A DNA stretch of 64,000 bases from Coriobacteriaceae bacterium (GTDB taxonomy: Bacteria; Actinomycetota; Coriobacteriia; Anaerosomatales; SLCP01): contig PWVH01000050.1 of assembly GCA_003563465.1 (NCBI GenBank), positions 1-64,000 on the forward strand, given 5' to 3'. How positions within the stretch are numbered: the stretch's first letter is position 1; every line of letters begins with the position of its first letter. A program made the translations under genes and the position numbers. The notes beneath the pieces are model-generated. The model saw only the letters and a list, made by a program, of their open reading frames with translations, made no database searches and was not told the origin of the DNA. Of this stretch, positions 46,158 to 55,232 are shown piece by piece.

Positions 46158-47087
46158 TCAGAGCCCCTCTCCATATCCGAAGCGGCGAACCTGGCTAGCG
46201 TCGCGTCGCCAGTTCTGCCTCACCTTGACCATCAGGTCCAGATAGACACTCGAGCCGAGGAGCCGCTCGAGATCCTTGCGCGCTTCTGTGCCTATGCGCT
46301 TGATCATCTCTCCGCCTCTACCCACGATGATTCCCTTCTGGGACTCGCGCTCAACGTACACGAGTGCCTGCACTCGGGCGAGGTCGGCCTGTTGGTCGAA
46401 ACTCATGCCCTCTACCGAAACCCCCACCGCGTGAGGAATCTCATCGAAGGTCGAGCGGAGGATCTTCTCCCGAATGAATTCAGCGACCATGACCTCGAGG
46501 GGCTGATCTGTGGCCATATCTGCCGGGAAGTAGCGCGGTCCTGGCGGAAGATAGCTCGTCACGACGGTGAGAAAGCCGTCTATGTTGAAACCGGTAAGCG
46601 CGGAAACAACGATCTCGTCGTCGAAGCTTCCTAGACCGCGGGCTTGGCTGAGCTGACTCGGAATCTTTGCGGCGTCGGCGAGATCCGCCTTCGTCAGCAC
46701 GAGTAGTTTTACCGGTGCTGAGGAGGCCAGTACATGAGCAGCGACCCATCTGTCACCGGCGCCGACCGCCGCCGTTGAATCGATAAGCAAGCATGCAACG
46801 TCTACGTCGGACAGCGCAGCAAGGCTAGAGCGGTTGAGTTCCTCACCCAAAGCATCCTGAGGCTTGTGCAGGCCTGGAGTGTCAATCAGAACAACCTGTG
46901 CGGCATCGGTGTCTACGATCGCACGCAGGCGATGACGAGTGGTCTGAGGGGTGTCGGAGGTGATCGCTACCTTGGTGCCCATGACTGCGTTCACCAGCGT
47001 GGACTTTCCAGAGTTCGGCCGCCCTATCAGAGCGACAAACCCGCTCTTGAACAACGGGCCGTTCTCTCTTGTCCCATGCTCATCCAC
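46158..47087 (-). CDS. era: GTPase Era
   Basis: 309 residues. G1 GRPNSGKSTL (~22), switch region TPQTTRHRLRAI, G3 DTPGLHKPQ (~70), G4 TKAD (~130), and a C-terminal KH domain with IIVGRGGEMIKRIGTEARKDLE and LMVKVRQNWRRD. Era binds the 3' end of 16S rRNA and helps 30S assembly. The GTG start has only a weak upstream site (GGGAT). It lies 20 bp after cdd. Confidence 0.95.
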   Translation of the reverse strand: MDEHGTRENGPLFKSGFVALIGRPNSGKSTLVNAVMGTKVAITSDTPQTTRHRLRAIVDTDAAQVVLIDTPGLHKPQDALGEELNRSSLAALSDVDVACLLIDSTAAVGAGDRWVAAHVLASSAPVKLLVLTKADLADAAKIPSQLSQARGLGSFDDEIVVSALTGFNIDGFLTVVTSYLPPGPRYFPADMATDQPLEVMVAEFIREKILRSTFDEIPHAVGVSVEGMSFDQQADLARVQALVYVERESQKGIIVGRGGEMIKRIGTEARKDLERLLGSSVYLDLMVKVRQNWRRDASQVRRFGYGEGL

Positions 47088-47107
47088 TCGGGCGAATCCC
47101 GGCTCGA

Positions 47108-47521
47108 CTAGTCATCCTGGTCGAGATAGCCGCGGACGAAGGCCTCAGGCAACAGTTCATCGAGGCCGAACACGAGCACTTCGTCCCTTCGCCCACCGAT
47201 GATCACACGCATGCTGGGGTTGAACTCCGCAAGTGCCTGTCGGCACGCACCGCAAGGAACCGTAGGTGACTCCGAATCGCCTACCACCGCAACGGCATCG
47301 ATCTGCGTACAGCCGGCTGCCACCGCGGCCATAAGCGCTCCCCTCTCGGCGCACAGACTGGAGCCGTACGCGGCGTTCTCGACGTTTACGCCCTGGAATA
47401 TCTCGCCAGAGGCATAGACCGCAGCCCCGACGCGGAAATCAGAATATGGCGCGTACGCGTTGTTCTTGGCCTCCCGCGCAAATGCCAGAAGCGCGAGATC
47501 GGGCTGGCTGGGGCTACGCAT
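47108..47521 (-). CDS. cdd: Cytidine deaminase
   Basis: 137 residues, the homotetrameric size. Deaminates cytidine and deoxycytidine. Substrate loop AYAPYSDFRVGAAVY, zinc/catalytic motif SSLCAERGAL (~58, Cys and Glu) and PCGACRQALAEF (~90, two Cys) complete the three-Cys zinc site. ATG start lies inside the last codons of the hlyC-like gene (8 bp overlap). It feeds (deoxy)uridine to the phosphorylase at 6302-7603. Confidence 0.95.
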   Translation of the reverse strand: MRSPSQPDLALLAFAREAKNNAYAPYSDFRVGAAVYASGEIFQGVNVENAAYGSSLCAERGALMAAVAAGCTQIDAVAVVGDSESPTVPCGACRQALAEFNPSMRVIIGGRRDEVLVFGLDELLPEAFVRGYLDQDD

Positions 47522-48794
47522 CGGGAGCCTCCCTGCGTTCGGCCGGGCTTACCGCACGGACGGTGAGCTTGATGATGCGCGTTCCCTGCATCTCCTCCAC
47601 CGTCAAACACAGACCTTCGATCTCCACTCTCTCTCCCACATCCGGAATGTGACCTGCAACCTCAGTGAAGACACCACCTACCGTATCGGCATCCAGGTCG
47701 ATCGCTGTGTCGAAGAGGCCGTTCAGATCATCGACAGGCAGCCTCGCATCCACGAGCAAGCTCCCGTTCCCCTGATCGACGACCAGGGCAACCTCGGAGT
47801 CGTACTCGTCGAAGATCTCACCGACAATCTCCTCAAGAAGATCTTCGATGGTGACCAGACCTGCAGTGCCACCGTACTCGTCAGCTACCATCGCGATGTG
47901 CGCACGCGAACGCATCTCCGCCAACAGCTCTTGAACCGGTTTGGTCTCCGGGACGAAGAAAGCAGGGCGCGCGATTCGTGCGGGCACTACCGCCGGGTCG
48001 CGCGCTATCGCGGCAAGCAAGTCCTTGGCATAGAGAACGCCGTGGATGTCGTCGAGGGTGTCGTGATAGACAGGCAGACGAGAATATCCTTGGTCCTCGA
48101 TGACCTCTATTGCTTCTGCGGCGGTCGCGGTGTCTGGCAAACAGGTCATATCGGTTCGCGGAACCATGACCTCTCGAACTATCTTCTCCCCGAATCCGCT
48201 GACCGCTTCGAGAAGGGCCTCCTCGGTTTCTTCGCGGACACCTTCCTCATCGTCTGTTCCGCCGTTAGCCCGCAGCTCGCTGTCACCGGCCCATGTCGAA
48301 TAAGCCGGACCCTCGCCTATCGCAAGACGCATCGCCCAACGCCACGGGGCATTCAAGGCTCTGGCCAGCGGATAGAGAAGCGGAACGATACGCGTCACTA
48401 CCGGGGCGAAGGCAAGTGCAACTCCCTCAGGGTTCTGCGCAGCGAGAGTACGTGGAAGCGCATCTCCGAAAGCGAAGAAGACGACAAGCCCGATCGCAGC
48501 ACCCGTTGCGGCAGCGATCCAATCGGGCCATGTATCGTACGCGACAAGCACGCTGATAGCAGAAAGCGCGGCGCCGACTGTATACGCAAGTGCAGTAGCC
48601 ATGGATGCCGAAGCATGCATGCGACCGGGATTCTCGAAGAGCTTCTCCAGCGCCACGGCGCCCTTGCGTTCCGACTCGACAAGACGGAGCACACGCCCAC
48701 GACTTATGTGTGAAGCCGCAGCCTCCTCGGCTGACATTATCGCCTTGACCGCCAGGACCGAGACGATGGAGAAGACTATGATCGCTACTAGCAA
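47514..48794 (-). CDS. HlyC/CorC-family membrane protein (CNNM-CBS-CorC_HlyC)
   Basis: 426 residues. N-terminal CNNM/DUF21 domain with about three or four helices (1-145; [30 protein letters not shown]), two CBS domains (~200-330; [41 protein letters not shown]) and a C-terminal CorC_HlyC domain. Bacterial CNNM homologues handle Mg2+ export. TTG start with AGGAG six bases upstream. The position between dgk/ybeY and era is conserved in many bacteria. Confidence 0.9.
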   Translation of the reverse strand: MLVAIIVFSIVSVLAVKAIMSAEEAAASHISRGRVLRLVESERKGAVALEKLFENPGRMHASASMATALAYTVGAALSAISVLVAYDTWPDWIAAATGAAIGLVVFFAFGDALPRTLAAQNPEGVALAFAPVVTRIVPLLYPLARALNAPWRWAMRLAIGEGPAYSTWAGDSELRANGGTDDEEGVREETEEALLEAVSGFGEKIVREVMVPRTDMTCLPDTATAAEAIEVIEDQGYSRLPVYHDTLDDIHGVLYAKDLLAAIARDPAVVPARIARPAFFVPETKPVQELLAEMRSRAHIAMVADEYGGTAGLVTIEDLLEEIVGEIFDEYDSEVALVVDQGNGSLLVDARLPVDDLNGLFDTAIDLDADTVGGVFTEVAGHIPDVGERVEIEGLCLTVEEMQGTRIIKLTVRAVSPAERREAPDA

Positions 48795-48819
48795 GGATAT
48801 CTCCTGTGAGATTCAGTTC

Positions 48820-49521
48820 TCAGAAGAAGAATACCTGAAACACAGCGGTCGTGATGAGGAATCCTACAAGGATTCCGAACACTACCTGCGGAACGGTATG
48901 CGTCTCGTTCTCCACACGACTCTGTGCGACCAACGCCGTGATGAACAGCGCGAGCACCGCTGCAGCAGGTTCTCGAGTCGCATATCCGATGGCAGCCGCC
49001 GCAGCTGCTGCCAACGCCGTATGGCCGGATGGCCAGCCTCCACGCAAGAAGGTGCCCTCGTGCGTAAGCGCCTTGACGACCACGACTGCAAGTGCAGTGA
49101 GTCCCAAGGATATCACCGTCAGATGCACCGAGGACTGGCTTACGATCTCGAAGCCTTCGGCGACCAACGCACGCATCGGATCGAAGAACACAAGGTAGCC
49201 GACTGACAGGGCGATTAACGAGGCCACCAGCACGCCGCCCGCCGCGACGTCCTTTGCTATCTTGGCCTTCGGGTCGAAACGCTCCACGGTCAGATCGATG
49301 GTGTTCTCTATGGCGGTGTTGACCAACTCCGCCGTCAACACGAATCCGATAGCGAACAGAAGGGCTACCATCTCCAGCCGCGAAACGTCCAGCAACACCG
49401 CGACGACCAGGACTCCGATGGCCGCGGACACGTGAACGCGCATGTTGCGCTGGGTGCGCAGCGTATGAGCGATCCCTTCGATCGCGTAGTGGAAACTCCA
49501 AAACAGTGACCGGCTTCTCAC
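48820..49521 (-). CDS. Diacylglycerol/undecaprenol kinase fused to a PAP2-like phosphatase domain
   Basis: 233 residues, all membrane. Residues ~1-115 are DgkA (FWSFHYAIEGIAHTLRTQRNMRVH, ELVNTAIENTIDLTVERFDPKAKIAKD), which in Gram-positives phosphorylates undecaprenol. Residues ~125-233 resemble PAP2: THEGTFLRGGWPSGHTALAA has the C2 motif PSGH and SRVENETHTVPQ keeps SR-x5-H but has Gln where the usual Asp stands. Kinase and phosphatase in one chain could interconvert undecaprenol and its phosphate. GTG start with GAGGGGG five bases upstream, 10 bp after ybeY. The phosphatase half may be altered in activity. Confidence 0.85.
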   Translation of the reverse strand: MRSRSLFWSFHYAIEGIAHTLRTQRNMRVHVSAAIGVLVVAVLLDVSRLEMVALLFAIGFVLTAELVNTAIENTIDLTVERFDPKAKIAKDVAAGGVLVASLIALSVGYLVFFDPMRALVAEGFEIVSQSSVHLTVISLGLTALAVVVVKALTHEGTFLRGGWPSGHTALAAAAAAAIGYATREPAAAVLALFITALVAQSRVENETHTVPQVVFGILVGFLITTAVFQVFFF

Positions 49522-49531
49522 CGGTTCCCCC

Positions 49532-49978
49532 TCATAGGCTCTCTGCGTATGCCTCGAGGAGCCCTTGTTCGCGTGCGCGCATGACTTCTGCATCTTCTTC
49601 GGTGTCGTGCGTGTAGCCGAGAAGATGCAGTACACCGTGCACGAGCAGGAGATTGAGTTCCTCCTCGATCGTATGGCCATGTTCGGACGCTTGCTGCTCG
49701 GCCATCTCTGGCGCGATGACCACGTCTCCCAAAGTTACCGGCTCGTCGCTCTCTGTGGCACACGGATCGTCACAGCCGAAGGAGAGCACGTCCGTCGGAC
49801 CCTCCACGCCTCGGAAACGCTCGTTCAAAGAAGCCATCTCCTCTATGTCCACCACAGCGAGCGAAAGCTCTGCCGCTAGAGGCACGTCCTCGCGATCGAG
49901 CACGAACTCCGCGATGCGCTCAAAAGCCGTGAGATCAAGTGGTTCAGGATCCCTGTGACTAGTGATGCTGATGTGCAT
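49532..49978 (-). CDS. ybeY: Endoribonuclease YbeY
   Basis: 148 residues. The zinc triad HGVLHLLGYTH near residue 112 and TDVLSFG are the family hallmarks. YbeY acts in 16S rRNA 3'-end maturation and ribosome quality control. ATG at 49978 has GGAGG seven bases upstream; the start lies 20 bp inside the pgpH gene end. The C-terminus EVMRAREQGLLEAYAESL is typical. Confidence 0.94.
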   Translation of the reverse strand: MHISITSHRDPEPLDLTAFERIAEFVLDREDVPLAAELSLAVVDIEEMASLNERFRGVEGPTDVLSFGCDDPCATESDEPVTLGDVVIAPEMAEQQASEHGHTIEEELNLLLVHGVLHLLGYTHDTEEDAEVMRAREQGLLEAYAESL

Positions 49979-52064
49979 ACACTTGCCTCCGCGGCTTCGT
50001 CTCTGGGTAATCGACGCGACGATGGTACACGCTTGCAAGCATCTTGGAGTAGACCTGCATGACCTTCTCAAGATCGGCAAGGGTCAATTCCGAGTCGTGC
50101 AGCTGGCCGTCGGCCATCTTGTCCTCAACCACTCTGCGAACCGCCGTCTCGATGCGAGTCGGGGATGGCTTCTTCAGTGAGCGCACGGTGGCTTCTGCCG
50201 CATCCGCCAACATCACCAAGGCGGCTTCACGAGATTGCGGACGTGAGAACGTATACCTGTAGTCCGTCTCGACCACGGCGACATCGGTCTCAGACTCCGC
50301 GGCCTTGTTGTAGAAGTAGCTCACTAGCGAGTCGCCATGATGCTGTTCGATGATGTCGACGACTTCGGGAGGTAGGCGATACTCCTTCGCAAGCTCGAGA
50401 CCCTCTCGTACATGAGCGGTGATGATGATCGCAGACAGGCTTGGCGTGGTCGAATCATGCGGGTTCTCCGGCCCGGTCTGGTTTTCGATGAAGAATTCGG
50501 GGCGCCGGAGCTTACCGACATCGTGGTAGTAAGCGCCCACACGAGCTAGAAGCGGGTTCGCGCCGACTTCTTCTGCAGCCGCTTCCGCAAGGTTGCCTGC
50601 CAGAACCGAATGGCTGTACGTGCCGGGAGCTTCCATCATCAGGCGACGTATCAGCGAATGAGCGGGGCTTGCCAGTTCCAACAGCCGCACGTCGGAGGTC
50701 ACTCCGAACACGTGCTCGAAGAGCGGCAACAGGCCGTAGCCTGCTACCACGGCAAAGACACCGCCCAAAGCCCCGTTTCCGGCTGCGCTAAGCGCCTCTC
50801 GTGCTCCCGAACCTCCCGCCAGCGTCGCCACACCGGCAAGAACAGCTCCTGAAGCGACCAGGAACACCCCCACGTGGAAGAAGCGAGGGCGGTCAGTCAT
50901 GAACGACATGGCCACCACTGCAAGCACAGCCCAAAGCAGCATGGCTATGATGCTGGCGCCACCGGAGAAACCCAGCAGGACGCCAACCACCGTAGTGAGC
51001 ACCGCAGTAAGCAGCCCTGCCCGCGCATCCACGAGCAAGGTTGCAAGCATCGCGGGCAAAGGTACCGGCAACAGATAGAGGGACACCTCGGGGAAGAACC
51101 ACAAAATCGCACGCGTGACCCAGGCGGCGCCTAGTAGAAGTACTGCGACAAGAACAACGTCTCGCGTGCGGTCGAACACAGGGCGGTCGAAGCGCCAGAG
51201 ATATGCAAGAGCAGCGCCGACGGCCACGCACGCCAGAAGGACTGCAGCTGCCAGCGAGGGGAACGATCCACCCTGATCGAGCAAACCCAGGCGGCGGATG
51301 ATCTCCAGGTGGTCTGAGGTGACGATCTCGCCGCGCTGAACGATGTTGTCACCAACCTGCTTAATGATCACGGTCGGGTCGATGCTCTCGGCAGCTGCAG
51401 CCCTTGCTGCCTCCGTGGCGACGGCGTCAAGTGATAGGGTCGGCCGGACACTGGCCGAAACGATTTCCTCCATGGCGTTGCGAATAGGTGGGCTCATCGG
51501 CAAACTCTGAGCGCTCTCGTTCACCTGTTCGTAGACCGAATCCATCTCTTCAACCGAAAAGCGTCGCGACAGCACGGTCGTCGCCAGCTGCTCAGACGCA
51601 CGGGCCGAGCGGTTGAAGGTGGTCTCATCCGCCGCAAGCAAAGCCTCTATCCATTCGGAATCCAGATGCGGGTACTCCGCGGATAGCGTGACCAGAGTGG
51701 CTGTAGGCTCCTCCGAATAGGCACCACGCACGGACCTGAAACTCTCGAAGACCGATGATACGTCGCCACGTGCCTCGGCCAGCACGGTGGGATCGAAAAC
51801 CGTCACAGGCTCGACGGATTCTGCAGCCTCCGCACGGGCCCTCTCGGTAGCCTCCTCGTCGACAAACTGCACAGTTCGATTCGCACGGAAGGTGCGGGGT
51901 GCGGGTTCTCCTTCGGTCAGCCCAACCGGCGGTGTTTGCAGCACCAACGGGAAGGAGATCAGCACGAGAGTAACCAGCGCGAGTCCGGCTCTCATAATCA
52001 AGGCTTTGCGGCGGCGGTCACCCTGGAACACAGAGTGCCGAACGCGATCCAGAATCTTACTCAT
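49959..52064 (-). CDS. 7TM-HD family cyclic-di-AMP phosphodiesterase (PgpH-like)
   Basis: 701 residues. One N-terminal helix (~20-42), an extracellular 7TM-HDED domain (~50-255), seven membrane helices (~260-460) and a cytoplasmic HD domain with APGTYSHSVLAGNLAEAAAEE, YYHDVGKLRRPEFFIENQ and TAHVREGLELA. PgpH homologues hydrolyse c-di-AMP. ATG at 52064 overlaps the phoH stop by 8 bp; no strong ribosome-binding site, so translation may be coupled to phoH. The phoH-pgpH-ybeY order is widely conserved. Confidence 0.92.
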   Translation of the reverse strand: MSKILDRVRHSVFQGDRRRKALIMRAGLALVTLVLISFPLVLQTPPVGLTEGEPAPRTFRANRTVQFVDEEATERARAEAAESVEPVTVFDPTVLAEARGDVSSVFESFRSVRGAYSEEPTATLVTLSAEYPHLDSEWIEALLAADETTFNRSARASEQLATTVLSRRFSVEEMDSVYEQVNESAQSLPMSPPIRNAMEEIVSASVRPTLSLDAVATEAARAAAAESIDPTVIIKQVGDNIVQRGEIVTSDHLEIIRRLGLLDQGGSFPSLAAAVLLACVAVGAALAYLWRFDRPVFDRTRDVVLVAVLLLGAAWVTRAILWFFPEVSLYLLPVPLPAMLATLLVDARAGLLTAVLTTVVGVLLGFSGGASIIAMLLWAVLAVVAMSFMTDRPRFFHVGVFLVASGAVLAGVATLAGGSGAREALSAAGNGALGGVFAVVAGYGLLPLFEHVFGVTSDVRLLELASPAHSLIRRLMMEAPGTYSHSVLAGNLAEAAAEEVGANPLLARVGAYYHDVGKLRRPEFFIENQTGPENPHDSTTPSLSAIIITAHVREGLELAKEYRLPPEVVDIIEQHHGDSLVSYFYNKAAESETDVAVVETDYRYTFSRPQSREAALVMLADAAEATVRSLKKPSPTRIETAVRRVVEDKMADGQLHDSELTLADLEKVMQVYSKMLASVYHRRVDYPETKPRRQVYAHQHH

Positions 52065-53028
52065 CGCCAGTTGTCTTTCCCAGCTCTTCATACTCGTGAT
52101 ACGCGGTCACGATACGCTGCACCAACTTGTGGCGAACCACATCTCTCGATCCCAGTTCACAGAAGGTGACCCCCGGCACACTCGCGAGCACCTCACGCAC
52201 CTGCTTCAGTCCCGAGACACCTCTAGGCAGGTCTATCTGAGTGACATCACCGGTGACCACGACTTTGGAGCCGAAGCCAAGACGAGTAAGGAACATCTTC
52301 ATCTGCTCGGGAGAGGTGTTCTGCGCCTCATCGAGAACAATGAAACTGTCATTCAAAGTGCGGCCGCGCATGAATGCCAACGGCGCCACTTCGATGACAC
52401 CACGCTCCATGAGCTGTTGGGACTTTTCAATGTCCATCATGTCGAACAGCGCATCGTAGAGCGGGCGTAGGTAGGGGTCCACTTTCTCGAACAGCGTCCC
52501 AGGAAGGTATCCCAGATTCTCCCCGGCCTCAACCGCCGGGCGCGTCAGGATGATTCGACCCACCTCGCGCTTCTTAAGCGCATCGACAGCCATCGCCATG
52601 GCAAGATAGGTCTTCCCGGTACCTGCAGGGCCGATGGCGAAAGTCACCGTGCTACTACGTATGGCGTCCACATAACGCTTCTGACCGGCCGTCTTCGGTC
52701 TTAGCGCCTTACCCTTGTGCGTCAGCAGGACGTCCGAGTACAGTGCACTCGGACTACATTCGCCGCTCTTCAGCATGTCGATAGTGCGCTCGAGGTTCTC
52801 AGGCGTCAGGCTCTCGCCCTTCTCCACCAACGCGATCATCTCGGTGAACAGCGAAGAAACTGCCTGGCCCTCTGTGGATTGGCCTGAGATTGTTATCTGG
52901 TTGCCACGCACGGAGATTTCGGACTCGAACTGGTCCTCGATGAGCCGCAGGAGCCCGTCGCCCTGGCCCAGGAGGTCCATCATATTCAGCTCCGGCGGGA
53001 CGACGAGACGTATCTGGGTCGGTTCCAC
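52057..53028 (-). CDS. PhoH-family ATPase
   Basis: 323 residues. RNA-helicase-like ATPase of the PhoH/YbeZ family: N-terminal KH-like region (~1-100), Walker A IGPAGTGKTYLAMAMA (~133), GRIILTRPAVEAGENLGYLPG, Walker B FIVLDEAQNTSPEQMKMFL (~230) and VVVTGDVTQIDLPRG. PhoH proteins work with YbeY in RNA processing. GTG start with AAGGTG eight bases upstream. Confidence 0.94.
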   Translation of the reverse strand: MEPTQIRLVVPPELNMMDLLGQGDGLLRLIEDQFESEISVRGNQITISGQSTEGQAVSSLFTEMIALVEKGESLTPENLERTIDMLKSGECSPSALYSDVLLTHKGKALRPKTAGQKRYVDAIRSSTVTFAIGPAGTGKTYLAMAMAVDALKKREVGRIILTRPAVEAGENLGYLPGTLFEKVDPYLRPLYDALFDMMDIEKSQQLMERGVIEVAPLAFMRGRTLNDSFIVLDEAQNTSPEQMKMFLTRLGFGSKVVVTGDVTQIDLPRGVSGLKQVREVLASVPGVTFCELGSRDVVRHKLVQRIVTAYHEYEELGKTTGDE

Positions 53029-53056
53029 CTATCGTGCACCTTCTGTCGTATCGTCG

Positions 53057-53075
53057 TGCCGGGCGTTCCCCGGCA
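53057..53075. repeat. Short hairpin between mtaB and phoH
   Basis: TGCCGGG (53057-53063) pairs with CCCGGCA (53069-53075) around a short loop, in the 92-bp gap between the mtaB stop and the phoH start. No T-tract follows on the minus strand, so it is at best a partial terminator or a processing stem inside the operon mRNA. Confidence 0.5.
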
Positions 53076-53120
53076 TCAGCGGGAGGGTCACTCTGACTCC
53101 TGCCGCACTTCATGATTCTA

Positions 53121-54419
53121 TCACGCAAGGCTATTCGCACCTGGGAAAACGACCTTCCCGACTACATGATCCGGCCGCTTGGACGAAAGCCTGACTTCCA
53201 CCAAATCACCGGGTGGATAACCCATGCCAGCGAAGCGAACTCTCAGATAGTCCTCGGTCGTTCCCTCGGCCACCGACTCCTCATCCTCGGTCAACACCTT
53301 CTCGACCAAAACCTCTGCAGTGCCTCCCAAACGCGAGTCAGTATACTCGTCCGAAAGCCGCCTGCCAGCCTCGCGTAGCCGGGCTGCGCGCTTGGAGATC
53401 ACGTTCGGCTTCACCTGATCGGGCATCGCAGCTGCCCGAGTTCCCTTCCGGCGCGAGTAGCGGAAGACATGCAGCCGTGCGAAACGGAGTCTTTCCACGG
53501 CATCGAGGGTGGCAATCGCGTCCGAGTGCCTCTCGCCGGGAAACCCTGCGATAACGTCCGTCGTGACAGCCACACCTGGAAGAGCCTGGCGTAGCATCTC
53601 TATCCGCGCTGAAAACTCTCCGACCTCGTAGCCCCTCCCCATAGCAGCGAGAACCGCGTCGGAGCCGGACTGCAGCGGAACATGAAGATGAGGGCAGAGC
53701 GCTGAAATCATCGATAAGGTCTCGATTAGGCGCTCGGTTAAATCTGGCGGTTCTATGCTGGACAAACGTAATCGCCTGACCCCGGTGGCCGCAACCGCGC
53801 ACAGCAGTTCCGGTAAGTCCGAGCTGTCGTCCGCATACCTTCCGAGGTTGATTCCGGATAACACCACCTCGGCCGCGTCTGCCGCCACAAGGTCTTCGAC
53901 CTGACGCACAACCTCTCTTGCGGGCACTGACTGCGGAAGTCCTCGAACTAGAGGGACTATGCAGTATGCGCAGAAGCGGTCGCATCCGTCCTCGACCTTG
54001 ATCACGACCCGGCTGCGGAAACCCTCACCCGTACTCCTCGTGGCGCAAGAACGGTCGCACACATTGTCGATCCCCAGCAGAGAACCTACTGCGCCAGGTA
54101 CCCGTGACTTGTCGGGCTCGACCCGCACTTTCCTGCCGAGAGCTGCTAGCCCGTCGGGGTCCCTAACCGCAAGGCAACCGGTGACGACCACCGTCGGCCG
54201 CCTGGGCAGACTGAGTGCGCGGCGAACCTCTTTTCGCGCCTTGCGATCAGCCTCAGCAGTGACCGTACAAGTGTTCACGACCACAGCGTCGGCTTCCTTC
54301 TCCGGCACCAGGTTGGCACCGGCTTCAAGGAGCATCGCTGCGATTCCATCGCTCTCCGCACGGTTCACCTTGCAGCCGAGGGTCCGAAATGCAACGGCCC
54401 AGGATGTCGCCGAACGCAC
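53121..54419 (-). CDS. mtaB: tRNA t6A37 methylthiotransferase, MtaB family
   Basis: 432 residues. Radical-SAM enzyme that turns t6A37 into ms2t6A37. N-terminal UPF0004 domain with three cluster-binding Cys (RTLGCKVNRAES, VVNTCTVTAEAD, VVTGCLAVRD), radical-SAM motif EDGCDRFCAYCIVPLVRG (~145) and a C-terminal TRAM-like domain. The GTG at 54419 has GAGG eight bases upstream and lies just past the rsmE stop. An upstream GTG at 54449 overlaps rsmE and is less likely. Confidence 0.92.
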   Translation of the reverse strand: MRSATSWAVAFRTLGCKVNRAESDGIAAMLLEAGANLVPEKEADAVVVNTCTVTAEADRKARKEVRRALSLPRRPTVVVTGCLAVRDPDGLAALGRKVRVEPDKSRVPGAVGSLLGIDNVCDRSCATRSTGEGFRSRVVIKVEDGCDRFCAYCIVPLVRGLPQSVPAREVVRQVEDLVAADAAEVVLSGINLGRYADDSSDLPELLCAVAATGVRRLRLSSIEPPDLTERLIETLSMISALCPHLHVPLQSGSDAVLAAMGRGYEVGEFSARIEMLRQALPGVAVTTDVIAGFPGERHSDAIATLDAVERLRFARLHVFRYSRRKGTRAAAMPDQVKPNVISKRAARLREAGRRLSDEYTDSRLGGTAEVLVEKVLTEDEESVAEGTTEDYLRVRFAGMGYPPGDLVEVRLSSKRPDHVVGKVVFPGANSLA

Positions 54420-54429
54420 CGTAACGTCC

Positions 54430-55206
54430 TCAGCCACGCTCGCGACCACCCAGTGCGCCGAGCTCGTATAGGCACAGCGCCACCGCTACGATCCCTGCAG
54501 TCTCCGACCGCAGGACCGTGCGACCCAAGGTGACGGCCCTGGCTCCAACTGCCTCGAGAGCGTACACTTCTTCGGCGGTCAGCCCTCCCTCGGGGCCGAC
54601 CACTACAGCTACACGGCTGCCGCTGGTGACACCCATCTCATCCAACGCCTCGCCGATTCCCGGACCCGTCGCTGACGCTTCTTCCCAGGGGACCAGTACG
54701 GTGTCGAATGCCTCCGCTTCTTTGAGGATGTCTTTCAAGGGGACGGGATCGGCTATCTTCGGAATGCTGGTTCGCTCGGACTGTTTCGCTGCAGCTCGTG
54801 CGACACGCTGCCATCGCTCCGAACGCTTCAGACCCTTCTCGCCAGAGAGGCGAACCACGGACCGCTCGGTGATCACCGGCCGTATAGCCTCCACCCCGAG
54901 TTCGGTGACCTTCTCTACAACGAGATCCACTTTGTGCCCCTTAGAGACGCCCATGACCAGTGTGAGTTGGAGCGTTTCCCCCTTACGCAGCGGCTCCCAC
55001 AGTTCGGCAAAGACAGCACCCGTCTCTGTCCCGCTTACGCGCATAAGCCATGCATCACCCTCCGGCTCCACAACGGCGATCATATCCCCCGCCTTCATGC
55101 GAAGAACGGTCAACGCATGGTGGACGTCTGAAGCCGAAAGCGAAAGCTCGTGCGGGCCTCTTCCCTCAGGAAGGGGGGCGGTCAAGAAGAACCTGTTTTG
55201 TGACAT
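54430..55206 (-). CDS. rsmE: 16S rRNA (uracil1498-N3)-methyltransferase
   Basis: 258 residues. N-terminal PUA-like domain (RFFLTAPL ... HHALTVLRMKAGDMI) and a C-terminal SPOUT knot with KVTELGVEAIRPVITERSVV, RVAVVVGPEGGLTAEEV and VTLGRTVLRSETAGI. ATG at 55206 has GGAGGA seven bases upstream. 26 bp after dnaJ, the usual position for rsmE. Confidence 0.94.
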   Translation of the reverse strand: MSQNRFFLTAPLPEGRGPHELSLSASDVHHALTVLRMKAGDMIAVVEPEGDAWLMRVSGTETGAVFAELWEPLRKGETLQLTLVMGVSKGHKVDLVVEKVTELGVEAIRPVITERSVVRLSGEKGLKRSERWQRVARAAAKQSERTSIPKIADPVPLKDILKEAEAFDTVLVPWEEASATGPGIGEALDEMGVTSGSRVAVVVGPEGGLTAEEVYALEAVGARAVTLGRTVLRSETAGIVAVALCLYELGALGGRERG

Positions 55207-55232
55207 CGCAGTCTCCTCCGCAGGTCCGACTT

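Noticed and set aside
52000..53030. phoH as part of a toxin or defence module
   Set aside because: It lies in the standard phoH-pgpH-ybeY housekeeping order; no PIN domain or antitoxin partner is present.
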